A stretch of DNA of 64,000 nt from Ilex aquifolium (Eukaryota > Streptophyta > Magnoliopsida > Aquifoliales > Aquifoliaceae). Shown here piece by piece: positions 54,513 through 64,000 of this stretch. The DNA lies in assembly GCA_951799425.1 (NCBI GenBank), contig OX637402.1, forward strand, positions 31,526,492 through 31,590,491. The letters are read 5' to 3'. The translations under genes and the position numbers were made by a program. Position 1 is the stretch's first letter; each line of letters begins with the position of its first letter. The notes below the pieces were generated by a model that was given only the letters and a program-made list of their open reading frames with translations, was not told where the DNA came from and made no database searches.

Positions 54513-57500
54513 TTAATCGGATTTGGGCTTGAGTCCAATCCCCCTCGATGTACTCCAGATCTTTTCTCTAGCTAGAGCTTTTGTTAACGGATCGGCAAGA
54601 TTGTCAGTCGATCTCACATAATCAACATTGATCGCACCATTATTTAGGTATGATCTCACAGTACTGTGCTTTCTTCTCACAGATCTGGATTTTCCATTAT
54701 AGTACTTATTACGTACTCTACCTATTGCGGCATTGCTATCACAATGAATTAACACAGGTGGCACTGGTTTAGCCCACAAAGGTATATCAAACAATAAATC
54801 ACGAAGCCACCCAGCTTCCTCACTAGCTGAAGCTAGCGCAATCAATTCAGCTTCCATTGTTGACTTTGCAATAATCTGCTGCTTCTTTGATTTCCAACTT
54901 ATGGCTCCACCACCTAAAGTAAAGACATAACCTGTAGTGGACATAGAATCACCCGATAGGGTGTTCCAATCTGCATCACAGTAACCTTCAAGTACAGCAG
55001 GATAATTCTTATAAAATAAACCAACATGTATAGTTCTTTTTAGATATCTCATAAGACGATATATTGCATTCCAATGATCCATACTAGGTCTACTAGTAAA
55101 TCTACCAAGTACACCCACCGCATAGGCAATATCAGGTCTAGTACAATCAGTGGCATATCTAAGACTACCAATTATGCTTGCATACTCTATCTGATTAATT
55201 ACATCACTTTCTTTTTCTGTTGGAAATAAATGAATGCTTGAATCAAAAGGTGTGCAAGCAGGTTTACAATCAAAAAAGTTAAATTTTTTCAAAACTTTTT
55301 CTATGTAATGAGATTGATCAAGCATAATTCCATCAACGCTCTTTGTGATTTTCATGCCAAGAATCACATTTGCTTGACCCAAATCTTTCATGTCAAAATT
55401 TCTATTTAGTAAAGTCTTGGTAGTCTCAATCACATATAAACTAGTACCAAATATTAAAAGATCATCAACATATAAACAAATAATAATATGTTCACCATTT
55501 TCAGACTTTGAGTAAATACATTTGTCACTTTCATTAGCCTTAAACCCATTAGCTAAAACACATTGATCAAATTTTTCGTGCCACTGCTTGGGTGCTTGTT
55601 TAAGGCCATACAAAGATTTAGTTAATTTACAAACTTTATTTTCATGACCTTGTTGAAAAAACCCTTCTGGTTGATCCATATAAATTTCTTCCTCTAGATC
55701 ACCATTCAAAAAAGCTGTTTTTACATCCATTTGATGTATTTCTAAATTATGTATAGCAGCTATAGAAATTAGCAATCTTATGGATGTAATTCTAGAGACA
55801 GGAGAAAATGTATCAAAGAAATTTAAATCTTCCTTTTGTTTAAAACCTTTAGCTACCAACCTCGCCTTAAACTTATCTATCGTTCCATCAGATTTGAGCT
55901 TTCTCTTTAACACCCATTTGCAACCTATAGTTTTACAACCAGGAGGTAAATCTACCAATTTCCATGTTTTGTTTGTTATGAGTGAATCATATTCATCATT
56001 TACAGCTTCTCTCCATAAGTCTGCATCGGGAGATGTTAAGGCTTCTTGTAAGTTGGTTGGATCCCCTTCAACATTATAAACAATGTAATCTGAACCAAAA
56101 TCTTTTTCTACTCTACTCCTCTTACTCCTCCTAGGTTCATATTCTTTTTGTTCTATATTTTTGGTCACTGATGAACTAGGAATATCACTAGACTTTGGCA
56201 TATTATCATCACCCCCACTATTTTTATATTTAAAAGGGAATTTATCTTCATGAAATATAGCATCTAGTAATTCAATTACCACATTATTCTCTAGGTCTAA
56301 AAATCTGTATGCTTTACTAGCTAGTGCATATCCTATGAATACACATCTAGATGCTCTTATTCCTAATTTAGGAATTTTAGGATCAGTCATCCTAACATAA
56401 GCCAAACATCCCCATACTCTAATGTAATTCAAGTTAGGCTTTCTTTTCCTCCACAGTTCATAAGGAGTAACTAGATTTTGTTTACGAGGAACTCTATTCA
56501 TAACATAATTTCCAGTTAAAACTGCTTCTCCCCACAAATTTTTAGGTGCACTAGAACTAGCTAACATAGCATTGGTTAAGTTGATCAAAGTTCTATTTTT
56601 ACGTTCAGCTACACCATTAGATTGAGGAGAGTATGGTGGTGTGGTTTCATGAACTATTCCTAAAGACTGTATATGTTCAATTAATCCAAGTGATTCATAT
56701 TCTCTACCTCTATCACTTCTAAATCGTTTAATTTTTCTATCAAATCGATTTTCTACTTCTTTAATAAAAATGGTGAGTTTTTCAAAAGCATCACTTTTAT
56801 TTTTCATAAGATAAACATAAGTGTATTTTGAAAAGTCATCGATGAAAGTTATAAAATATCTTTTTCCACCACGAGTCAAAATTCCTTCAAATTCACATAT
56901 GTCCGTATGTATCAATTCTAATAATTCAGAATTTCTTTCTACTTTGATATGAGGCTGTTTTGTTATTTTTGTCATGCTACAATATTCACATTTTTCAAAA
57001 TTATTGTGTAACTTAGGCAATAAACCTACATGGCTCATATTTTTCAAATATTTGCTATTAACATGACAAAGACGAGCATGCCACATATTCACACAAGAAA
57101 CAATATAAACGGAAGAAGTAGTTTTATTCATTTCAACATTCAGCTTAAACATACCATCACAAGCATAGCCTTTCCCAACAAATGACCCATTCTTGGTCAA
57201 AACAAACTGATCAGATTCTATGGTTTGTTTGAAACCAGCCTTATTTAAAAGATAACCAGAAACCAAATTCTTTCTAATTTCAGGAGTGTGAAGAACATCT
57301 CTTAGGGTCAAAACTCGGCCAGAGGTAAATTTGAGTTCGACATCTCCCATGCCCAAAACATTCACAGTATGTGAATCACCAAGCAACACTTTTTTATCAT
57401 TTCCAACGGGAGAGAAAGACTTGAACCAAGATTTATCATGACAGACATGCCTGGAAGCTCCAGAATCTGCCCACCACCCTTCACTATTCTCAATAAAATT

Positions 57501-57611
57501 AACCTCAGAAATCATGGCTACAAGAGGTTCCTCAGTCACATTAGCTTGAGGAGCATAACCTCGTTTTTTAAAACGACAATCTTTAGCAAAATGGCCAGAC
57601 TTTCCACACAC
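54513..57611 (-). CDS. Copia polyprotein frame (zinc knuckle, protease, integrase, RT, RNase H)
   Basis: A single open frame of 1032 codons. In order: CCHC zinc knuckle ([11 protein letters not shown]) at the N-terminus, an aspartic protease with [12 protein letters not shown] at about residues 47-58, the GAG-pre-integrase His/Cys region ([12 protein letters not shown]), an integrase core ([21 protein letters not shown], then [15 protein letters not shown]), a reverse transcriptase ([28 protein letters not shown]), and an RNase H ([11 protein letters not shown], then [19 protein letters not shown]) with the typical NLADPLTK tail. The order protease-integrase-RT-RNase H defines Ty1/copia. This is a fossil element protein, not a host gene. 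Confidence 0.92.
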   Translation of the reverse strand: MCGKSGHFAKDCRFKKRGYAPQANVTEEPLVAMISEVNFIENSEGWWADSGASRHVCHDKSWFKSFSPVGNDKKVLLGDSHTVNVLGMGDVELKFTSGRVLTLRDVLHTPEIRKNLVSGYLLNKAGFKQTIESDQFVLTKNGSFVGKGYACDGMFKLNVEMNKTTSSVYIVSCVNMWHARLCHVNSKYLKNMSHVGLLPKLHNNFEKCEYCSMTKITKQPHIKVERNSELLELIHTDICEFEGILTRGGKRYFITFIDDFSKYTYVYLMKNKSDAFEKLTIFIKEVENRFDRKIKRFRSDRGREYESLGLIEHIQSLGIVHETTPPYSPQSNGVAERKNRTLINLTNAMLASSSAPKNLWGEAVLTGNYVMNRVPRKQNLVTPYELWRKRKPNLNYIRVWGCLAYVRMTDPKIPKLGIRASRCVFIGYALASKAYRFLDLENNVVIELLDAIFHEDKFPFKYKNSGGDDNMPKSSDIPSSSVTKNIEQKEYEPRRSKRSRVEKDFGSDYIVYNVEGDPTNLQEALTSPDADLWREAVNDEYDSLITNKTWKLVDLPPGCKTIGCKWVLKRKLKSDGTIDKFKARLVAKGFKQKEDLNFFDTFSPVSRITSIRLLISIAAIHNLEIHQMDVKTAFLNGDLEEEIYMDQPEGFFQQGHENKVCKLTKSLYGLKQAPKQWHEKFDQCVLANGFKANESDKCIYSKSENGEHIIICLYVDDLLIFGTSLYVIETTKTLLNRNFDMKDLGQANVILGMKITKSVDGIMLDQSHYIEKVLKKFNFFDCKPACTPFDSSIHLFPTEKESDVINQIEYASIIGSLRYATDCTRPDIAYAVGVLGRFTSRPSMDHWNAIYRLMRYLKRTIHVGLFYKNYPAVLEGYCDADWNTLSGDSMSTTGYVFTLGGGAISWKSKKQQIIAKSTMEAELIALASASEEAGWLRDLLFDIPLWAKPVPPVLIHCDSNAAIGRVRNKYYNGKSRSVRRKHSTVRSYLNNGAINVDYVRSTDNLADPLTKALAREKIWSTSRGIGLKPKSD

Positions 57612-57662
57612 AAAACAAGCACCATTATTTGACTGATTATTTTTATTATATGGTACTTGTTT

Positions 57663-57986
57663 GGGGGAGGTTGTAAATCCCTCATATCACATGGATCTGC
57701 GTGATTAATATATCTAACAGTAGTGTGGTTTAAAATATTAGGCATATTCTGTCTATTCTACTTAATAAAAAAGTTGTAACCGTATTATCAAATTAGAATT
57801 ATCTTTCTTATCAATTACCTTTAAACTTGCATTATTATATGTTAGAATATTTTAACTAAAAGAGTGTTTTGTCTTGTGTGGGAACTCAATCCCACATCGA
57901 CTAAAAGACCAAAGATACTTGAGTATATATATAGACTAGTGTTATCTAGCCTTTGAATCAAAGAGAGGTCTTGGGACTCTCACGTG
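57663..57986. repeat. Left arm of a 324-bp inverted repeat
   Basis: Exact reverse complement of 58296-58619 as far as I can compare. It contains 177 bases of inverted host flank (57663-57839) and the first 147 bases of the LTR (57840-57986) in plus orientation. Confidence 0.9.
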
Positions 57987-58295
57987 CGCAGGGGGGGGAC
58001 TAGCGGAGGAGATACGGATTTCTGGATCAAACGATCTTAACAAACCGTCCATCTTTTGAAGAACTGTCCACTGCGCACGTGAGAGTCCCAAGACCTCTCT
58101 TTGATTCAAAGGCTAGATAACACTAGTTTATATATATACTCAAGTATCTTTGGTCTTTTAGTCGATGTGGGATTGAGTTCCCACACAAGACAAAACACTC
58201 TTTTAGTTAAAATATTCTAACATATAATAATGCACGGATTTCTGGATCAAACGATCTTAACAAACCGTCCATCTTTTGAAGAACTGTCCACTGCT

Positions 58296-58619
58296 CACGT
58301 GAGAGTCCCAAGACCTCTCTTTGATTCAAAGGCTAGATAACACTAGTCTATATATATACTCAAGTATCTTTGGTCTTTTAGTCGATGTGGGATTGAGTTC
58401 CCACACAAGACAAAACACTCTTTTAGTTAAAATATTCTAACATATAATAATGCAAGTTTAAAGGTAATTGATAAGAAAGATAATTCTAATTTGATAATAC
58501 GGTTACAACTTTTTTATTAAGTAGAATAGACAGAATATGCCTAATATTTTAAACCACACTACTGTTAGATATATTAATCACGCAGATCCATGTGATATGA
58601 GGGATTTACAACCTCCCCC
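58296..58619. repeat. Right arm of the 324-bp inverted repeat
   Basis: Partner of 57663-57986; the arms are separated by 309 bases that hold another LTR piece (ending 58222 and followed by ATAATAATGC-type host sequence). The right arm is the original junction of LTR end, TATAA duplication and host DNA. Confidence 0.9.
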
Positions 58620-58830
58620 CACCCTGTGTCTACCCTAGTATCCTCATTCTACCGATACTAGACAACAACATGCTTTAACAATTCTATTCAACGACAATGT
58701 GATAAAATCATAATAGAAAAGTGTATCCTGACCTTAAACTTTTCCATTTGATTACCTTCAAAATTATAAATAGAATGAAGGGATCATCACGTATAGAGTG
58801 GTCGACAGGTAGGTGATGGAAGGGGAGTAA
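58448..58830 (-). pseudogene. SCPL 3'-end relic interrupted by the copia element
   Basis: 58448-58530 (GCAAGTTTAAAGGTAATTG, then TAATACGGTTACAAC) matches the 3' untranslated region of genes C and D. 58720-58830 (GATTACCTTCAAAATTATA, then GGGATCATCACGTATAGAGTG) matches their intron 7. Exon 8 has been lost and no coding exon remains. The downstream flank of this copy continues at 53052-53210 on the other side of the copia insertion. Confidence 0.6.
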
Positions 58831-60956
58831 GAACGTTTATTCCAATCATCCCCCCATCCGTAGTAGTACTTCATACACATATTACTCTTAAAAACTAATA
58901 TATTATTAGATATGTTAGTAATATACAATTTTCGTCCTCTTGATGATTAAATAATATATAGAATTTTCGTCAAAATTATTTAGATGACATGACTTCAGTA
59001 GTTTATATCTCATGATTTCGACTTCAAGCCTTAAAAGAGATGTTCTAGTTGATCAATGCTCGCGGGGTTTGTTGATGATTCTAACCGTTCCAAATGTACA
59101 TAACAGCCATGGGTAAGCCTGTCAATTGATCTAGCTTGCATGGGATTTTGTTTGATCCGAATCCGAAAATGATTACAAAATTACAATTTGAATCCAGTTT
59201 GATTATGCGGCAAATTTTTATTTATAGTTCATATTTCAATCCATTAAAAAATGGACATCCGATCCAAAAACTAAGTCAATCCATATAAATCAATTGAGTT
59301 GAATGTTAGCAAATTACATCTAAACGAACTCAATTTCATGAAATTATCACTTAGTTTATTATATATTTACATTTGTATACACTAGTTTAGATTGGATCTT
59401 AATCGAATCAGATACTGATATATCTAAACATGAAACTATGAAACATAATGTTTAGATTAAGTTAATGGGTCAAAACTATCAGATGGGCCTAGTCGATCAT
59501 GATCCAAAGGCCGTCTGGTTACGACCATCCTCAACAATTACATATGCTGCTATGCAGATAGCAGAATGTGCAGCAACAATATTTGGGCTCAAGTGATTCA
59601 CATGTTTTTAAAATAAAGATTTCTCACTCTTGGGTGTTGGATCTGGAGCATGGTACCCATATTATCCAGTTAGTTATAGTTGGATCTGATATTTGATAAC
59701 CCATAGGTCTCAGGGACATGCAGTAATCCAGTTCAAGTCACGGTAGTCAGTCACTGAGCTCGAAGAAAGAGTCGGTGTAAACGTAGACACCCTGTAATAA
59801 AAAAAAAAGAGTCGTTTTATGGTTAGTGTTTTATCTGAAACTTCTGGTGAGGGGAGAGTTGGACCTGGCTGACTTATTCGGACTGAGAGCATAATGATAG
59901 TGGTTCACATGATCCATCTTTATTGCCCCTTGACTCATTATCTGATCAGCAAAGTAGTGTCATAATGATAGAAATTCACATTATCCATCTTCATTGCCTG
60001 CTGAGTTCATTTTCTGAAAAGAAACCTACATTTACATGTAGCTACCCATATTAAGTATAGATTTTCTTACTTCTAATAAACCAATGTTATACAACACTGT
60101 TTGTTTTTTTGGCTACGTTGCACCGTTTTAAAATGTACTACACTACCGTCCTAAGCCAACGCGTTTGAAAACTACGTTTGTATATCCAAACAAACAATAA
60201 TAAATGATATGAATCGGGTACATTGCCTACCTTGATGTTTGTAGTGATTATTGAAACAACAATACCAACAGCATTTCGATAACAGGGTGTCCCATATATA
60301 AGACAAGTTAACAGTAGTGGTTAACCTTACAAACTACAAGTAGTCCCAGGTGGAAAGTAGCTTTTGATCGATGGCCACCAGTGATTATGAACGGGCAACC
60401 TTTTTAGCATGTGGTCGCTTTGGCCCTTTTATCATGGCTACACCAAGACACTGTGTTTCCATTGTTTATTTTGGCCTCATGCTTACAAAAAGTGAGAGTT
60501 CAGAAACCCATGGAGATGGAGTCTGGGACCGATCCAAAGACACTAGGACCACTCCAGCAGATGGTACACCTTTTGACTTTTGATCCAATTATCATTTGGA
60601 TTGGTAGTATTTCCTAGATTTCTTCACCTTAGTGATGAGATCATGTTGTCTCTCATGCTAATCCTTGTTTCTTTTTTTTATATAATTGTCATCTCAGATC
60701 TTGATGTGTTTATGATTTTAATGAACATATTTGTCATGATTTGTTGGGCAGATAATACGTCTGTGTCATCACACTTTTGTGCATATCATGTGGATTAGTC
60801 ACAATTAAAATGATTCCAATGTACTGCTAAATAATTCTTTGAGATAAAATGTTTACTTGTTCATTTTCATGCAAATCTACTCATGCCAGACTAAGGAGAC
60901 AAGAAAAGAAGGCAAAAGAAGAAAAGTAAGATTGACAGTAGTGAATGAGCTTTAAT

Positions 60957-60960
<4 letters not shown>
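58831..60960. other. Intergenic with segmental copy B (about 59090-60220), no gene seen
   Basis: 59097-59405 and 60088-60220 match 50515-50830 and 50840-50890 plus 52022-52100. The match CTAAGCCAACGCGTT at 60151 and 52033 fixes the alignment across the insertion in copy A. Open frames at 60371-60798 overlap each other and lack recognisable motifs. Confidence 0.55.

Positions 60961-61000
<40 letters not shown>
60960..61000. repeat. 41-base poly-G run
   Basis: Forty-one consecutive G residues. The proline- or glycine-rich frames across it are artefacts of the homopolymer. Confidence 0.97.
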
Positions 61001-61001
<1 letters not shown>

Positions 61002-64000
61002 ACAATGATTTGAGCAGCGTAAGGATTGAAGCCAGTTAATAATCAAAAAGTGTCCACACTGAAAAACTTTGACAGACATTACTTGCACACTTTTGAAGGG
61101 AAAGCATGAATGGATAGAGGTCTATCAGCCATGAGTAAAAGGACTGGTGGGGTTATAGTCATTATGTGTATAGGTACCCAAATGATAGTTGTTCTATTCC
61201 AAGACCAGACCAACTGAGAAATATAGATTGAATTCTCATTTCAGATCAGGTGATGCATTTTTGGTGGAAGGTCACATACTTCCTATTAATGATTCCTTTG
61301 GTCTCTCTTCAAATTTATGTATAGAGTTTGTGGACCCATTGACACTTAATTTTGGTGGATTAAAATAATTAGTATTTGGACATATGTTTTTTGGTTAGAC
61401 TTAATAAAAAAATCTCAACTATGGATGGACCTGGGTTGAGTCTCATCTTTTTGAGACTCAAACTCAAGAATAACTCGAATTATTAAATATGGGTTCTACT
61501 AAGAGATTACATCCGAATTCTTCAAACCGATTTGCATTGTTGTTGAATCAAACTCGGATTGAACCCAATTCAATACAAATTGAATTGATTTCAACTGAAC
61601 TCAAATTTCAGCCCCGAGTTGTATAACTTGGGTTGAGATCGGATTGATCTCGCAACTCCCCCATCACGCCTGAGTTACAACCCTAATTGGCACTTATGTC
61701 AAAATACAAATTTCTTTTATTTCTCCATGACTGTTACTTCTAAGAACTTTGTAGCCAAAATGAACGAGTGACTCTTGGGTGATGAAACTATAGTCACCAA
61801 CTGATTTGAGTGGTTGTTTAAAGTGCTGGGCTTTGTGTTCAACAGAGCAGCAAACAATGACATCCCCCATAGGTGTAAGAGCACAGAATTCATAAATACA
61901 GGAAAAACAACGGAATAATGGAGGGACCTCTAATGTCTTGCTGTACAAAGAGATTGCTATGGTGGCCGTCCCATCCAAAAGAGACTTAAAGCCACCATCT
62001 AGCCAGAAGGTGAAAATCTTTTCATATTACAGCTCATTCTATAGGACCCTTGGCAGGGTTTTTTTTAGCTAGAATCAACTCAAGAAGTTAGAGTTGAGGG
62101 GACCCACTCATCCAAAAGATAATATGTATTTGAATTGTCATTTTTTGAGTTTTATTTATATTTTATAGCATTGTTCTAAAAAAATTATAATTTAGTGCAT
62201 GAGCATCTCATCATTGTTGATTTTAGTGTAGCCATGGAGCTAGATAATTCAAAATGGTGGGCCAAATAGAAAAAAATTAATTGAAAATACAAAAGCTTTC
62301 ATGGGGGCAAATGAAAATAACATAAACTATGAGGGTCAAAATTTGAATTTTTGACACCTAAAAGAGGTCAATCCCCCTCCAGTGGAAACAGGGGTCCACA
62401 TCAATTCTTCTAAGAGGAGTCACATACATGTAAGCTTATCTCGCACAAACTTACGATAATAATGAACACAAAATACCTCTCGATCTCTTCGTACTTCTAG
62501 AACGAAATCAATGGCCTCCAGTTGCATTGTCCATGTCTGAATCCTACCATGGAACCAGTTGCATTGTGTATGTCTGGATCCTACCATGGAAGTTCACAGT
62601 TAAATGACAATATTCGATACATGAAATAAAACTTTAAATAGGTAAAATGAGTATCACTTGAGTAGTTATCTACTTATATGGATTGAATAGTTATTAACTT
62701 GTGTGAAGTCCTAAAATGGTCTCACTAACCAATAATAAAGTTTCAAATAGGTAAAGTGAACTTCATTTGGGTAGTTATCTGCTTACATGGATGAATAGTT
62801 ATTGACTTGTATGAGATCTACTTTTTTATTTATTTGTATATTATTAGTTGGAGATACAACGTGACAATGGTGACATAATATCACCGTTGTAATGAATATT
62901 TTTTCCAAGGGTGCTAACTGTAAAATAGGGATAGGTCTTAACTCTTAGGGGTTGTTTAGTAAAGGGTTATGGGGGAAGACTTGGCAAAATGGGTTTGGGG
63001 AAAATAGTTCAAAACTCCCTCAAATCTCATGTTTGTATGGAAAATTTAGTCAAGAGTTTCCAAACTCGACCCGTAGCTGATCCAAAGATTAAACTTATGA
63101 TCGTGGGTTTCGTCAAACCTAGGGGGAGGGTAGGTTTGGGAAGATGGGTAAAGAGTCAAGAATCCAAAAGACAATTGTACCCCTTAACATGGGTATGAAT
63201 TTGATTGATTAGGGGTAAAATAGTTATTTACAAGACAAATAATTGTTAATAATTATAATATATCTGTAAGTCATACATGTGTATGTGTTGTATACCAAAT
63301 ATGTGTATGAACCGGATTGAATGTTAAATCTCATCTTTGCAAAGAGATATTTGAGTTTGGAAGAATTTGAAGAAATCAGTCCAAACTTCCCCCTCAAAAT
63401 TCATCCAAACAAACCCTGATATTCATTCCCATTTATTGTTTGGAAGACGAAAGTCCTACAGCTACCTGACCATGGACAATCCGACAGTCTCACGGGTAAG
63501 ATCATGGGTCATGATTTTTATCCTGTTCCTTGGTCCAACACTCTGGCCCGATTAAGCCCAAAATTGATTTTTCCAGGTAAACCCGTAGTCTGGCCCATTC
63601 ACCAATTAATGACCCGGTGGCCCGACCTGTGATTAGCATTGCTGCTGGCTGGCGAGCCCGGTCGGCCCGTCCCTTCCCATTCCGGACGCGTATTAATTGA
63701 AGTACTTGAGGAATATCATGGGAAAATGGTGGTTGTTGAGGCATTCCTTTTAGTAAAACTTTGCTCAGTACGAGAGGAGAGTTGTAAGGTCATTGTAGAA
63801 CAACCCCCCACTACGTAGCAGCCTTAATTTTGGGAAAAAACACTGTTCTTCAAAGTATGTCTGTCTTAGCTGCTAGGTTAGGGTCACCCAACCAAAATTC
63901 TCTTCCCTAGGTTTGTTTAACACATTAAATATAATGTTTTTGACATACAAACCCGTATTTTTAATAAGATTTAATAATTATCGTTATGCCTTTGTTCTTA
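61001..64000. other. Intergenic, decayed repeats, no gene seen
   Basis: 61420-61690 holds a decayed repeat with GAACTCAA/TTGAATC words of the MITE type. 62600-62830 contains a twofold repeat (TAAATAGGTAAAATGAGTATCACTTGAGTAG near 62636 and a copy near 62740). 63000-63420 has an AACTC/GAGTTT-flanked stretch with TTTGGGGAAAA- and CCAAACTTCCCCCTC-like ends that may be an inverted-repeat element. No open frame in this stretch has recognisable protein features. Confidence 0.4.

Larger units (their letters stand above)
53211..58442 (-). mobile_element. Ty1/copia LTR retrotransposon, broken, inserted in the 3' flank of an SCPL relic
   Basis: Minus-strand element. The left (3') LTR is 53211-53912, running from TGTTAGAATATT to CTTTTCCAACA on the minus strand. 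A purine tract AAGTGGAGGA precedes it. A 5-bp duplication TATAA flanks the whole at 53206-53210 and 58443-58447, and the host sequence is continuous across it in the other SCPL copies. The pol reading frame at 54513-57611 is long and open. The right (5') end is rearranged: it consists of partial LTR copies in both orientations and an inverted copy of host flank (57663-58442), and a gag start is not seen. The element is therefore broken at its 5' side. The long open frame suggests a fairly recent insertion. Confidence 0.9.

Noticed and set aside
60891-61088. A proline-rich small protein on the minus strand
   Set aside because: The proline run is the translation of the poly-G homopolymer, and nothing else supports a gene.
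63763-63781. TGCTCAGTACGAGAGGA resembles the sarcin-ricin loop of large-subunit rRNA
   Set aside because: The match is limited to about 17 bases. The flanking sequence does not resemble rRNA, so it is a chance match or a tiny relic.

Overview
The window is nuclear DNA of a flowering plant, most likely a eudicot. The support is split genes with canonical GT-AG introns, AT-rich intergenic DNA, and plant-type Ty1/copia, Ty3/gypsy, hAT, MULE and TRIM elements. All recognisable host genes belong to one family: plant serine carboxypeptidase-like (SCPL, peptidase family S10) proteins, arranged as a tandem cluster on the minus strand.

Layout, left to right. An SCPL pseudogene holding only exons 4-8 lies at 163-1492. 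An intact 8-exon SCPL gene (called B here) spans 4215-10024 and encodes 487 residues. A second intact SCPL gene (C) has exons 2-8 at 13541-15514 and exon 1 at 34936-35317, so its first intron is 19.4 kb. A third intact SCPL gene (D) spans 40431-42993; its first intron is only 206 bp, and its protein has the same length as that of C (489 residues). A broken exon-1 copy lies at 47640-47912, and a 3'-end relic around 58448-58830 is interrupted by a copia element. B, C and D each keep a signal peptide, the oxyanion-hole loop, the catalytic serine (GESYAG), the aspartate (GDTDG) and the histidine, so they should be secreted or vacuolar peptidases or acyltransferases.

The large intron of gene C is a nest of old elements. 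A minus-strand copia-like element (LTR at 34620-34810, tRNA-Met-type primer site, gag remains) was entered by a plus-strand Ty3/gypsy element. That gypsy element is now a tandem array of four LTRs and three internal domains (16657-33366, unit 4745 bp) bounded by a single 5-bp target duplication. LTR variants show that the array grew by unequal crossing-over between LTRs. Each LTR carries a run of six small hairpins whose stem sequences differ while pairing is kept.

Other mobile DNA includes three non-autonomous hAT-like elements with perfect 8-bp duplications (2123-3361, 6118-6641, 12535-13166), a Harbinger-like element (11282-11961), a MULE with transposase remnants in the upstream region of gene C (35531-37314), two LINE-like RNase H relics, two TRIMs, and a copia element (53211-58442) whose right end is a 324-bp inverted repeat that includes copied host flank.

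The remaining intergenic DNA (roughly 43.7-47 kb, 48.6-53 kb and 58.8-64 kb) shows decayed repeats and segmental copies but no gene I can support.
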